Source: Paracoccus sp. MKU1 (GTDB lineage: Bacteria; Pseudomonadota; Alphaproteobacteria; Rhodobacterales; Rhodobacteraceae). From it: a stretch of 64,000 nt of DNA. The notes beneath the pieces were generated by a model. It was not told the origin of the DNA. It saw only the letters and a program-made list of their open reading frames with translations, and did not search any database. Positions 1-8,915 of this stretch are shown here, piece after piece (position 1 is the stretch's first letter; every line of letters starts with the position of its first letter). A program made the position numbers and the translations under genes. The stretch lies in NCBI RefSeq assembly GCF_001447385.1, contig NZ_LLWQ01000163.1:1-64000 (forward strand), given 5' to 3'.

Positions 1-1
1 C

Positions 2-484
2 AATGTCGGCGCGGCGCAGACCAACACCATCGTCGGCGCGCGTGGCGTGACGGTGCTGGCCGGGCAGAACCATGCGATCTCCTCGGACGATGACTGGAAG
101 GTGGGCGGCAACCGCTCGACCAATGTGGCGGGGAACGAGACCGTCGAGGTCGGCGGCAACCGCAGCCACAAGGCGGGCGGCAACCGGGTCGAGAAGGTCG
201 GCGGCGATTCGACGCTGGACGTCGCCGGCAAGCGGGCCACCACGGTCGGCGCGGACGAGTTGCACAAGGTCGGCGGCAAGATGGCCCTGGACGTGGGCGC
301 GGCGCTGGCCATCGTGGCGGCGGATTCGATCTCGCTGACCTGCGGCTCGGCCGCCATCGTGCTGAAAAAGGACGGCACCATCACCATCGAGGGCAAGGAC
401 ATCATGATCAAGGGCTCGGGCAAGATCGACGTGAAGGCCTCGGGCGAGACCACGATCAAGGGCTCCAAGGTCAATCTGAACTGA
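2..484 (+). CDS. vgrG: VgrG (TssI) spike protein, C-terminal part, 5' end outside window
   Basis: The frame is open from the first bases of the window, so the start lies to the left. The visible 160 residues are a run of short imperfect repeats (VAGNETVEVGGNR, KAGGNRVEKVGG, and so on), the gp5-like beta-helix that forms the needle of T6SS VgrG trimers. It ends in GSKVNLN with no extension, so this VgrG seems to carry no fused toxin domain at its C-terminus. It converges on tagF, overlapping its stop by 14 bp. VgrG tips the Hcp tube and carries effectors out of the cell. Family assignment is secure; which effector it loads cannot be seen. Confidence 0.88.
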   Translation, partial: NVGAAQTNTIVGARGVTVLAGQNHAISSDDDWKVGGNRSTNVAGNETVEVGGNRSHKAGGNRVEKVGGDSTLDVAGKRATTVGADELHKVGGKMALDVGAALAIVAADSISLTCGSAAIVLKKDGTITIEGKDIMIKGSGKIDVKASGETTIKGSKVNLN

Positions 485-962
485 AGATCGCTGCCAGCGC
501 AGGCCCCGGCGTCTCGGGATCGGCGGCCAGCGCCGGATGCCCGCGTTGCCACAGCAGCAGCGGCGGTGCCTCGGCCTTGCCCGCCGGCGGGAGCAGGGCC
601 GCCAGCGCCTGCCACAGCGCATCGGGATCGGGCTCGGCGGCGGCTTGCAGCGCGGCCTCGCACCAGGGTTCCAGCGCCTCGGGTCCGGGCAGGCTGTCGG
701 CCAGCAGGAACAGCGCCAGCGGAAAGCGCCGCCCCACCGCATCGGCCGAAGGCAGCACCAGCCCCGCCGCCGCCCGCCCGCCCGAGGCGATGCGCAGCCG
801 CAGCCCGCCCTCGGGCCAGTCCTCGCGCCCGGCCAGATGCGCCGCGGCCCAACGGTCCCAGCGGCGGCGGAACGGCTCGGGCAACCCGCGGCCGACGAAA
901 TCGCCGCGCGCCGGCAGCTTGCCCCAGAATCCCGCCTGCGGGCCTAGAACGCTTCCGGGCAT
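471..962 (-). CDS. tagF: TagF, T6SS-associated protein
   Basis: A 163-residue protein starting MPGSVLGPQAGFWGKLPARG. The GFWGKLPARGDFV opening is the hallmark of the TagF family (type VI secretion-associated, BMA_A0400 type). TagF is a post-translational modulator of T6SS firing in Pseudomonas and Agrobacterium, where it opposes activation through Fha. I chose the ATG at 962, which overlaps the tssM stop by 19 bp, because homology begins there; the much longer open frame upstream is a shadow of tssM. It is the last gene of the leftward T6SS operon. Confidence 0.85.
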   Translation of the reverse strand: MPGSVLGPQAGFWGKLPARGDFVGRGLPEPFRRRWDRWAAAHLAGREDWPEGGLRLRIASGGRAAAGLVLPSADAVGRRFPLALFLLADSLPGPEALEPWCEAALQAAAEPDPDALWQALAALLPPAGKAEAPPLLLWQRGHPALAADPETPGPALAAIFSSD

Positions 963-3900
963 CGGAAGGCGCCGAACATGCTGAGATCGAAGGGATTCTC
1001 GACCGAGGCCGCGCGCAGTTCGAACCGGGCGGCATAGGGGCCGATGCCCAGCCGCAGGCCAAAGACCTCGGGCAGCGCGGTGGGCGACAGCCCGGCCTTG
1101 CGCACCAGCCGCAGCCAGGCCCAGGCACCGGTCTCGGTGCTGATCGCCTCGCCCGTGCCATCGACGGGGGTGAAGCTCAGCGAGATCAGGTTGGTGCCGT
1201 CCTTGCCCGGCCAGGTCATCGGCATCGGCCGGGCGGCGGCGTTGAAATAGACCAGGCTCTGCCCGTCCACGTTCAGCGTCACCCGCGCGGCATTGGGGGT
1301 CAGGTCCTTCGGCTCCAGCGTGAAGGCCATGACCGGGCCGGCGCCGCCCGGAAACAGCGCGTCGCGGATGGCGCGGGCCTGTTCGAAGGGGGCGAGCGTG
1401 CGGGCGTCCAGCCCCAGATCGGCCCGCCAGCGCCAGGGCCGGGCGCTGGTGTCGACATAGGGCGCCAGCGTCTCGTTGGTGAAGGTGTCGAAGCGGCCGC
1501 CGGGGCCGAAAAGCTGCTGGAAGTCGCTGACCGTCACGTCGATGGCCGAATCGGCGACGAAAGGATAGCGCCCGCCCGTCGCCGCGCGGCAGAAGGGCAG
1601 CACATCCGCCCGCCAGCGCGCGTTGAGCTGCGCGAGGATCGCCTCGCGCGTGACGCTGATCGTGTCGCCGGCGATGGCGCCCAGCCAGGCGTTGACCGGG
1701 TCGGGCAGGGTGGCCGCGACATTGCGCAGATCGCCCGTCAGTTGCGGCAGTCCGCCGCGCGACAGCAGCGCCGCCTGCGGATCGGGGCTGGCCTGCACGG
1801 TCAAAAGCTCCTTGGACAGCGCCCCCAGCGCGGTCTCGGCGTCCAGGATCAGCGGCGGCTTGCCGTCCACCTCGGCGACGATGGCCTTGAGCGGCGCGAA
1901 ATGCCGGGCGATCTCGGCCCCGGGCGGCGGCGGTTCGGGCTCGCCCGGCCGGCGGGCGGCGGCGGCGACCTTGGTGCCGATCCTGGCCGCCGCGCCAAGG
2001 CCCAGCTTGCCGGCCACCTTCTTCAGCACGCCGGGATTGATCTCGGGGCTGTCGCCCTGTTCGGGCATGCGGGTCAGGTCGGTTTCGGCCACGACGGCGT
2101 TCAGCAGCCGCTTCAGCGTGCTGTCGGGGCTGGCAAGGTCTTTCAGGTTCGCCGTGGCGGTGGCCAGGTCCGGGATCGGCGCCAGCCGCACGTCGCGCAG
2201 GAAGCCTTCCCAGGCATTGATGAAATCGTCCTGGTAAAGCTTCATCATGTCGGCTTGCAGCGAGGCGGCCGAGGCATCGGCACTTTCCGCACAGCCGCCG
2301 GCAAAGACCTTGCGGTCGTTCAGCGCCGCCTCGGCCATGCTGGGCAGCATCGGCAACACCGTGCCGTGAAAGCCCTGCCAGGTGAAGGCGCCGGGAATGC
2401 CCTGGCGCAGGGTCTGACCCGACAGCCGCGTCAGCACCTGCCCCGCCAGAGGCCCGGCCTTTTCCGCCGGGATCCAGTCGGGCAGGGCGGCGATCTCGGG
2501 CTCGGACATCAGCGCGCGATAGGTGCGCAGCGACAAGGGCACGGTGCAGATCGCCTGCAAGGCGGCCTCGACCAGTTGCGGATCGGCCTCGATGCGGCTT
2601 TCGTCGCCGCCCAGCCGGTCCAGCGCGGCAAGTTGCCAGACGCGCGCGGCCTCGGTCGGGAAGGGGGGCTCGGCGGCAAAGGCGGGCAGCACCTCCTGCC
2701 ACCATTCCGCGAGCCAAGCCCGGTCATAGGGGCCAAGCCCGGTCAGCATCTGATAGGCCTTCAGCGCGCCCAGCAGGAAATCCGGGTCGCGGATCTGCCG
2801 CCACATGGTCGCCTCCAGAAAGGCGACCATGCGCGGCTCCAGCAGGTTGCGCAGTCCGCGTTCGCGGGCCAGCCGCGCCGCGCCCTCGATCTCGGCCGCG
2901 GCCGAGGGGCCGATCAGCGCCAGCGGCCCGCCGGGCACCGGCGTCCGCGCCGCCTCGATCTCGGTCATGGCGTCCAGCGCGACGGGCAGGTCCAGGGGCT
3001 CGGTCGGCGCCTGGCGCGAGGCGGCGTTGGCGAGCCGCCCCGACAGGTCGGCCAGCAGGCGTTGTTGATCCGCGACCGCGCCGGACTGGCGCATGGTGTT
3101 GAACAGGAACCCCAGGCCCGCCAGCAGCACCAGCAGCGCCGCCGCCGCCGCCGAGCCGCGCCAGAGCCATGTCCGGCGCTCCTCGGCGCGCGGGTCGAAC
3201 AGGCCCAAGCCCGCCTCGCCGAAGATCACCCCGGCCAGCAGGTCGTGCAGGAAGAACGACCGCCGCTCGCCCATCATCCGATGCGGCATGGGCGCGGGGG
3301 CCAGGCCAAAGCCCGCCGCCATCCCTGCCAGCATCCGGTCCAGGGGTGAGCCCTCCTGCGTGGCCGAGGTCAGGTAGAAGCCGCGCAGCCAGGGGGTCTG
3401 CTCATAGCGGCTTTCGCCGAAGGCGGTGTCGATCAGCAGCCGCAAAGGCGGTTCCAGCCGCTCGAACTCGGCCGGGAAGCGGAAGATCGCGGCGCGCTGC
3501 GGCAGGTCGGCATCCTCGGCCAGCCGCGCGTCCAGCCGGCCCTCCAGCACGGCGGCGAGGCTGCGGAACTCGCGGGTGATCGCCTCGGGCTCGGGCAGGG
3601 CATCGACCGGCAGGGTGGCGCCCCAGACCTGTGCCCGCTCGGCCGAGGTCAGCGCGCCGAAGAACGCCTCGAAGCCCGGCAGCCGGTCGGTCTTGGTCAG
3701 CATCAGATAGACCGGCAGCTGCATCTCCAGCCGCTCGCCGATCTCGGTCAGGCGCTTGCGGATCTCGCGCGCGTGGCGGCGCAGCGCGTCCTCGGGGCCC
3801 AGCAGCTCGTCCAGCGACAGGGCCACGATCACGCCGTTCAGCGCCCGCCGGCCGCGATGCTTCTTGAGCAGGTCGAGGAAGCCGGCCCATTCCGCCGCGT

Positions 3901-4474
3901 CGCGCTCGGGCTCGCTGGACTGGTCGGTATAGCGGCCGGCGGTATCGACCAGCACCGCGGTTTCGGTAAAGAACCAGTCGCAGTTGCGGGTGCCGCCGAC
4001 GCCCTTGAGGTCGTCGTTCAGCGCGATGGGAAAATTCAACCCCGACTGGCGCAGCGCTGTGGTCTTGCCGGTGCCGGGCGGGCCGATGATGACATACCAG
4101 GGCATCTCGCGCAGGAAGCGCCGCTTGCCCAGGCGCGAGCGCGCCAGCGTCGTCAGGATCTCCTGGAACTTGCCGCCGATCTCGGCCGCGGCATCGGGCG
4201 CGTCGGGCAGGGGCGGCGGCGCGGCCAGTTCGGTGACGAACATGCGGTTGCGCCGCGCGGCGCGGATCTGGCCGACCAGCAGGATCAGCAGCCACAGCAC
4301 CAGGATCGCGCCCAGGCAGAGCGCGCGGATCTCGGCGCTTTCCAGCGGCGCCGCCTCGCCGACCGAGACCAGCGGGCCATAGAACCAGATCGCCGCCGCC
4401 AGCAGCGCCAGCCCGACGAAGGTCCAGAAGCCGCGGGACAGGAAGAACCGGAATATGGCCTTGAGCACGCGCAT
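944..4474 (-). CDS. tssM: TssM (IcmF family) inner-membrane T6SS protein
   Basis: An 1176-residue IcmF-family protein, normal length for TssM. Two hydrophobic segments lie near the N-terminus (about residues 14-37 and 50-70) and a third near residue 440, after which comes the large periplasmic domain. A Walker A motif GPPGTGKT is at residues 131-138, followed by DTAGR near 177. With TssL and TssJ it forms the trans-envelope complex that anchors the tail. Its ATG directly abuts the tssL stop, and its stop overlaps tagF, so the three are almost certainly one transcript. Confidence 0.95.
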   Translation of the reverse strand: MRVLKAIFRFFLSRGFWTFVGLALLAAAIWFYGPLVSVGEAAPLESAEIRALCLGAILVLWLLILLVGQIRAARRNRMFVTELAAPPPLPDAPDAAAEIGGKFQEILTTLARSRLGKRRFLREMPWYVIIGPPGTGKTTALRQSGLNFPIALNDDLKGVGGTRNCDWFFTETAVLVDTAGRYTDQSSEPERDAAEWAGFLDLLKKHRGRRALNGVIVALSLDELLGPEDALRRHAREIRKRLTEIGERLEMQLPVYLMLTKTDRLPGFEAFFGALTSAERAQVWGATLPVDALPEPEAITREFRSLAAVLEGRLDARLAEDADLPQRAAIFRFPAEFERLEPPLRLLIDTAFGESRYEQTPWLRGFYLTSATQEGSPLDRMLAGMAAGFGLAPAPMPHRMMGERRSFFLHDLLAGVIFGEAGLGLFDPRAEERRTWLWRGSAAAAALLVLLAGLGFLFNTMRQSGAVADQQRLLADLSGRLANAASRQAPTEPLDLPVALDAMTEIEAARTPVPGGPLALIGPSAAAEIEGAARLARERGLRNLLEPRMVAFLEATMWRQIRDPDFLLGALKAYQMLTGLGPYDRAWLAEWWQEVLPAFAAEPPFPTEAARVWQLAALDRLGGDESRIEADPQLVEAALQAICTVPLSLRTYRALMSEPEIAALPDWIPAEKAGPLAGQVLTRLSGQTLRQGIPGAFTWQGFHGTVLPMLPSMAEAALNDRKVFAGGCAESADASAASLQADMMKLYQDDFINAWEGFLRDVRLAPIPDLATATANLKDLASPDSTLKRLLNAVVAETDLTRMPEQGDSPEINPGVLKKVAGKLGLGAAARIGTKVAAAARRPGEPEPPPPGAEIARHFAPLKAIVAEVDGKPPLILDAETALGALSKELLTVQASPDPQAALLSRGGLPQLTGDLRNVAATLPDPVNAWLGAIAGDTISVTREAILAQLNARWRADVLPFCRAATGGRYPFVADSAIDVTVSDFQQLFGPGGRFDTFTNETLAPYVDTSARPWRWRADLGLDARTLAPFEQARAIRDALFPGGAGPVMAFTLEPKDLTPNAARVTLNVDGQSLVYFNAAARPMPMTWPGKDGTNLISLSFTPVDGTGEAISTETGAWAWLRLVRKAGLSPTALPEVFGLRLGIGPYAARFELRAASVENPFDLSMFGAFRCPEAF

Positions 4475-5869
4475 CTATTGCCTCTTTTCGATGCGGATCT
4501 CGATCCGGCGGTTCTGGGCGCGGCCGTCGCGGGTGGCGTTGTCGGCCACCGGCTGGCTGTCGGCGCGGCCCTCGGCGCTGATGAGCTCGGCGGGCACGCC
4601 GGCCGCCGCCAGCGCCTGCGCCACGGTCTCGGCCCGCGCCTCGGACAGGCCCTGGTTCGAGGCGAATGGATTGCTGCGCTGCACCGGCACGTTGTCGGTA
4701 TGGCCGCTGACCGCGACCGCGCCGATGCGGTGCGCGTTGGCGACGACGGTCCTGCCGATGGCCTCGACCAGCGGCTGATAGGCGGGGTTGAGGCTGGCCT
4801 TGGCCGAGCGGAACACCTCGGGATTGCTGGCCTGCACCACCAGCACCACGAGACCCGAGGTCTCGCGCCCCTTCATGGCGGCGCGCAGGGCGGCGGGCAG
4901 CGCGGCCTCGAAGGCGGGCAGCAGCGGGTCGATCACGGTGGCCGGCAGTTCCGGGGCCGGCTCGACGGTCTGGCGGACCGGGCGGAAGATCGCGGCGCGC
5001 TCGGCCGGCGGCAGACCGGCGGCCTGGGTGAACAGGCTTTCCGCCTTGCCCGACAGATGCATGGAGAGGCCGGTATGGATCGCCAGGATCAGGCCAAGCG
5101 CCCCCAGCCACAGCGTCCACAGCGGCACGGCGAAACGGCGCGGCGTGTCGGGTGCGATCACCCCGGCACCATGCGGGGCCAGGGGCGCGGCCTCGCGTTC
5201 CGGGTCGCGCAAGAGCCGGGCGATCTGGGCGCGCAGCGCCACCAGCGCGCCTTCGCCGGCGCCGCCCTGCACGCGATACTTGCCGCGAAAGCCCAGGCAG
5301 AGGCACAGCCAGGCCAGCTCCAGCAGGTCGCGCTCACCCACCGGGTTGCGCATCAGCGCGTCCAGCCGGTCGAAGAAGCGGGTGCCGGCATCGACCTCGC
5401 CGGTCATCTGCGTGACCAGCGGCTGGCGCGGCCAGTCGCTTTGCCCGCCCCAGGGCGTGTTCAGGGCCAGATCGTCCAGCAGGGCGGCGACGAACCAGGC
5501 GCCCTGATCGGCCCGGCTCAGCGGCACGCCGGCGGCGACCGAGGCGTCGCGCCCCTCGACCAGCACCGATTGCAGCCGCGCGCGCAGCGCCTCGGGGCGG
5601 GCGGGGGGATTGGCGCGCTCAAGCTCGGGCGCCAGTTCCAGCAGCGTGGCATGGGCGGCGACCAGCGGGTTGGCATGCGCCCGCCCGCGCCGGGCATGGG
5701 GCGCGGCCTCGGGCGCGACGGGATCGGGCGGCGCCTGCCAGACGGGGCGCGGCGGCGCGGGACCGGGACCGGGCGGATCGGGCAGGGATTGCGGCCGGCC
5801 CGCGCCCAGCGGCCGGATCCGGGTGCGACCGGGATCGCCAAGGCCGAAGGGATCGTTCTGGTCGCCCAT
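4475..5869 (-). CDS. tssL: TssL (DotU/IcmH family) with C-terminal OmpA domain
   Basis: A 464-residue protein. After a Pro/Arg-rich N-terminus comes the DotU cytoplasmic domain, then a transmembrane segment (LWTLWLGALGLILAIHTGLS), then a C-terminal OmpA/MotB-like peptidoglycan-binding domain with the typical VSGHTDNVPV and NRRIEIRIEK motifs. This is the specialised TssL form that binds the cell wall itself, so no separate TagL protein is needed. It partners TssM and TssJ in the membrane complex. It sits between tssK and tssM with a 9-bp and a 0-bp gap. Confidence 0.93.
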   Translation of the reverse strand: MGDQNDPFGLGDPGRTRIRPLGAGRPQSLPDPPGPGPAPPRPVWQAPPDPVAPEAAPHARRGRAHANPLVAAHATLLELAPELERANPPARPEALRARLQSVLVEGRDASVAAGVPLSRADQGAWFVAALLDDLALNTPWGGQSDWPRQPLVTQMTGEVDAGTRFFDRLDALMRNPVGERDLLELAWLCLCLGFRGKYRVQGGAGEGALVALRAQIARLLRDPEREAAPLAPHGAGVIAPDTPRRFAVPLWTLWLGALGLILAIHTGLSMHLSGKAESLFTQAAGLPPAERAAIFRPVRQTVEPAPELPATVIDPLLPAFEAALPAALRAAMKGRETSGLVVLVVQASNPEVFRSAKASLNPAYQPLVEAIGRTVVANAHRIGAVAVSGHTDNVPVQRSNPFASNQGLSEARAETVAQALAAAGVPAELISAEGRADSQPVADNATRDGRAQNRRIEIRIEKRQ

Positions 5870-5878
5870 TCCCCGCCC

Positions 5879-7213
5879 CTATCTGCTGACCGCGTAGCAG
5901 TCGATTTCGGGCTCGCGGTCCAGCTTGCCCGACACGCCCAGCACGAAGCCCGGCGAGGCTTGCAGCCGCGCCCAGTGCTCGGACTTGCGGTCCAGTTCCA
6001 GGCACAGCCGGTCGCCGTCATAGGGGATCTCGCGCGGCTGCGAATGCAGCGGCCGCAGGGGAATGCCGGGCAGGCGCGAGGTCCACAGCGTCTCGAACTC
6101 CTCGGCCGCGCCCACGGTGACCTGGCGGGTGAAAAGCTGCATCAGCCCCTCGTCCGACATGTCCGAGCCGATGCGCAGCACGATGCGGCTGTTTTGCAGG
6201 ATCTCGGGATTGTCGATGCGCACCTTCCAGACGTTCTGCGCGTGGCGCGCGACCGGCAGGGCGCGGGATTTCGGCTCGACATGGCGCAGGGACAGGATCA
6301 GCGAGCGCAGCGCATCGGCCAGCGCGGCGAAACCCGGCTGCGGGTCGGCATGGTCGTAATCCGGCAGGGGCGACAGCCGCCGGGTCGAGGAACCATAGGT
6401 CGCCATCCGCCCCGCCAGCTCGGCCAGATCGGCGAAAAGCTCGGACGGATGCGCAAGGTTCTGCGCCAGCAGGTGTTGCAGCCTTGGCCGGGCGGCATTG
6501 GCCAGCTCCAGGATCAGCAGGTTCTCGACCGAGCGGCCGGCGCCGCCCAGCACCATGCCGCCCTGCGCCTCGATGATGCGGTCGAGCCCGGTGACCAGTT
6601 CCTTGAGCAGCCCGGCATACCAGGGCACGGCGGCCAGGGTCAGGGCGGGGGGCAGCCAGCCCTCGGCCAGCGCGACGCGGCCGTCGGCGGCCAGCCCCTC
6701 GATCCCGGCCAAGGGCAGGGTGACGGCGCCCTGCGTCGCCTCGCCGGGCAGGAACAGCCGGGTCGAAAGCCGGGCGATCTCGACCTCGGCGGGCTCGGCA
6801 CCGCCGCGGATCTCGTCGCGCAGGCTGGCCCATTCGCCGCGCCAGCGCGCCCCGCCCGGCTCGGCATGGGCGGGATCGACCGCCGCCGTGCCGGGCTGGC
6901 GCGGGGCCACGCCCAGCAGCACCGCGCCGGCGGGCGTGGCGCGGCCGACCGCGACCGGCGGCGGCGCCGGGGCCTCGGCCGGGATGCGAAAGCCGGTGCC
7001 GTCGGGAAACAGCCCCTCGGCCTCGGCGATGGCGACCTGCCCGGCCTCCAGCGCCGCCGGGTCCAGCCGCAGCGCAACAAAGCCCCAGGCCTGCCGCGGC
7101 CGCGCCCGCAGCAGCGCGCGCAGCTGGGCCGCGGCGTGGCGGTCCTGCTGCTGGAAATGCTGCGGGCGCAGGAACAGGCCCTCGGACCAGACGACGCGGC
7201 TGCCTTCGGTCAT
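5879..7213 (-). CDS. tssK: TssK baseplate protein
   Basis: A 444-residue protein beginning MTEGSRVVWSEGLFLRPQHF; the WxEGLFLRPQHFQQQ motif is diagnostic of TssK (ImpJ/VasE). TssK trimers connect the baseplate (TssEFG) to the TssJLM membrane complex. I chose the ATG at 7213 because the family motif starts immediately after it; the open frame runs further upstream but only as a shadow of tssJ and tagH. It lies 11 bp downstream of tssJ and 9 bp upstream of tssL. Confidence 0.95.
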   Translation of the reverse strand: MTEGSRVVWSEGLFLRPQHFQQQDRHAAAQLRALLRARPRQAWGFVALRLDPAALEAGQVAIAEAEGLFPDGTGFRIPAEAPAPPPVAVGRATPAGAVLLGVAPRQPGTAAVDPAHAEPGGARWRGEWASLRDEIRGGAEPAEVEIARLSTRLFLPGEATQGAVTLPLAGIEGLAADGRVALAEGWLPPALTLAAVPWYAGLLKELVTGLDRIIEAQGGMVLGGAGRSVENLLILELANAARPRLQHLLAQNLAHPSELFADLAELAGRMATYGSSTRRLSPLPDYDHADPQPGFAALADALRSLILSLRHVEPKSRALPVARHAQNVWKVRIDNPEILQNSRIVLRIGSDMSDEGLMQLFTRQVTVGAAEEFETLWTSRLPGIPLRPLHSQPREIPYDGDRLCLELDRKSEHWARLQASPGFVLGVSGKLDREPEIDCYAVSR

Positions 7214-7224
7214 GCGCTTTCCCT

Positions 7225-7698
7225 TCAGGCTGGTGTCATGGTGACGCCGCCCGGCCCGGCGGTGACGGTGAAGCTGGCGGTCCCGGTGGGCGAGACGGCG
7301 GCCTTGGCGCGCGTGGTCTTGCCGGCCGGGTCGCGATAGCCGGCGACCACAGCCACCGCCGTCGTGGCCGGGTCGAGCACCAGCGCCTTTTCGGCGCTGC
7401 CGCCGGGGGCCAGCGTCACCGTCTCGGCCTTGACCAGATCGGCCCCCAGGGCGGCGGCGGGGTCTTGCAGCGCCAGCGTGTCGGCGGCGTCGAAGCCGGC
7501 GGTGCCGCGCAATTGCAGGATCTGCAGCGTCAGCGGCCGGTCGCTGCCGTCGGGGCCGGGATTGACCCCGGCCGAGGCCGACATGGCCAGGTTGACCGAG
7601 CCGGGACCGGCCGGCCCGCCGCAGGCCGCGGTCAGCGCCAGCGTTCCAAGCCCGGCCAGCGTGGCCCGGCGCGTGAGGATAGGGAAGATCGTGGTCAT
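7225..7698 (-). CDS. tssJ: TssJ outer-membrane lipoprotein
   Basis: A 157-residue protein with an N-terminal signal peptide (RRATLAGLGTLALTAACGG) containing a lipobox LTAAC, so Cys26 should be lipidated. The rest is a beta-sandwich-type sequence fitting the SciN/TssJ family (GRDPxG-like YRDPAGKTTRAKA near residue 125). TssJ anchors TssM to the outer membrane. The start overlaps the tagH stop by 4 bp, indicating translational coupling within the operon. Confidence 0.88.
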   Translation of the reverse strand: MTTIFPILTRRATLAGLGTLALTAACGGPAGPGSVNLAMSASAGVNPGPDGSDRPLTLQILQLRGTAGFDAADTLALQDPAAALGADLVKAETVTLAPGGSAEKALVLDPATTAVAVVAGYRDPAGKTTRAKAAVSPTGTASFTVTAGPGGVTMTPA

Positions 7699-8915
7699 GG
7701 CTCGCTCCTCTCAGGGGTTTCGTAGGCATCGCGGAATTCGGCGCCGACCTCGCCCAGGAAGCGGTCCTCGGCGGCGCGGGCGATCTCGGCCCAGCGGGCG
7801 GCATAGGCGTCCCAAAGCAGCGCCGAGCGCCCGCCGGCCAGCAGCGCCCGCAGCGTCCCGGCATCGGCCAGCTGCGCCTCGATCGCCTCGGGCGAGAAGC
7901 GGTCGATCATCCGGCGCAGCGCCGCCTGCAATCCGTGCCAGCTGCGCATCCGGTGGTCGGCAAGGTCGCGGAACGCCTCGGCGATGGCCGCGTCGGGCTC
8001 CAGATAGCCCGCCCCGCGCGGCGCGACCAGCGCGGCCACCTGTTCGTCGGGCATGGCCAGGAATTTCAGCGGGTTGACCTGTGCTGCGCCCAGCGTGGTG
8101 CGGGCGACGCGCAGCGAGCCCTTTTCCTCGGCGCGGGCGCGCAGCAGCGCGACCAGCCCCTCGGTCAGCATCCGGTAGCGCCGGCCGAGAGCCTCGATAT
8201 CCACCCTTTCGACATCCGCCGGGTCCAGCCCGGCGCCGCGCAGAAAGGCGGCGGCCGCGTCGGATGGCGGAGGCGGGGCCGTGGGTGCAGGGGTTTCCAT
8301 GGCGGGCACGGGATCGGGCTGCGGCGGCGTCGCGCCAGCCGGCCCCCAGTTCCAGTCATCGCCCGGATGCGGCGGGGCCGCAGGTTGCGCGGCCGGCAGC
8401 GGGTCGAGCGTGAAGGGATCGTCGAAGCCCGGCGGCGGCGCGGGCGGCGGTTGCGGGGCGAAACGGCCGGTGGTGCGCTCGAAGGGTTCGGGCAATTCCG
8501 AGGGCCGCGGCGGCGGCGGGGGCGGCGGATCGCGGGGCGCGAAGAACGGGTCGATGCCGATGCCCGGCTCGGCGGGCACAGCCGCTGCCCCCTGCACCTC
8601 GGCCTCGATGCCCACGCCCAGCGTGACGTCGCCCAGCCGCAGCCGCATCCCGTCGCGCAGCACGGCGCTGCGGCCCGGTCCCAGCGGCTCGGCCGCCCCG
8701 TCGAGGAACAGCCCGCCGGTGCTGGTATCGGTGACGGTCCAGCCCTCGGCCGTGGCCTCGACGATGCAATGGCGGCGCGAGACGAACATCTCGGGGTCGT
8801 CGATCTGCCAGTCGCAGCCCGGCTCGCGCCCCAGCACCGCGCGGCCGCTGTCCAGCCGCAACTCGGCCTGGGGCTGGGGGACGGGGCTGGTGAGGACGGT
8901 GAGGCGCAGGGTCAT
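7695..8915 (-). CDS. tagH: TagH, FHA-domain T6SS regulatory protein
   Basis: A 406-residue protein. Residues 1-100 form a forkhead-associated domain (LGREPGCDWQIDD, SRRHCIVE, TSTGGLFLDG), which binds phosphothreonine. A Pro/Gly-rich low-complexity linker follows (about 110-230), then the C-terminal domain typical of T6SS FHA proteins (TagH/Fha1/ImpI). In Pseudomonas the FHA protein is phosphorylated by PpkA and triggers assembly; the PpkA-like kinase at 16591-18696 is the likely partner here. Its stop overlaps the tssJ start. Confidence 0.88.
   Translation of the reverse strand: MTLRLTVLTSPVPQPQAELRLDSGRAVLGREPGCDWQIDDPEMFVSRRHCIVEATAEGWTVTDTSTGGLFLDGAAEPLGPGRSAVLRDGMRLRLGDVTLGVGIEAEVQGAAAVPAEPGIGIDPFFAPRDPPPPPPPRPSELPEPFERTTGRFAPQPPPAPPPGFDDPFTLDPLPAAQPAAPPHPGDDWNWGPAGATPPQPDPVPAMETPAPTAPPPPSDAAAAFLRGAGLDPADVERVDIEALGRRYRMLTEGLVALLRARAEEKGSLRVARTTLGAAQVNPLKFLAMPDEQVAALVAPRGAGYLEPDAAIAEAFRDLADHRMRSWHGLQAALRRMIDRFSPEAIEAQLADAGTLRALLAGGRSALLWDAYAARWAEIARAAEDRFLGEVGAEFRDAYETPERSEP

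Noticed and set aside
566..3349. Long open frame of 927 codons on the plus strand opposite tssM
   Set aside because: Low-complexity Arg/Pro/Gly-rich translation with no motif; a codon-bias shadow of tssM and tagF in high-GC DNA. Many similar shadows exist.
3773..7339. Open frame of 1188 codons on the plus strand opposite tssM, tssL and tssK
   Set aside because: Spans three well-supported genes on the other strand and reads as repetitive Arg/Gln/Gly; no ribosome site or domain.
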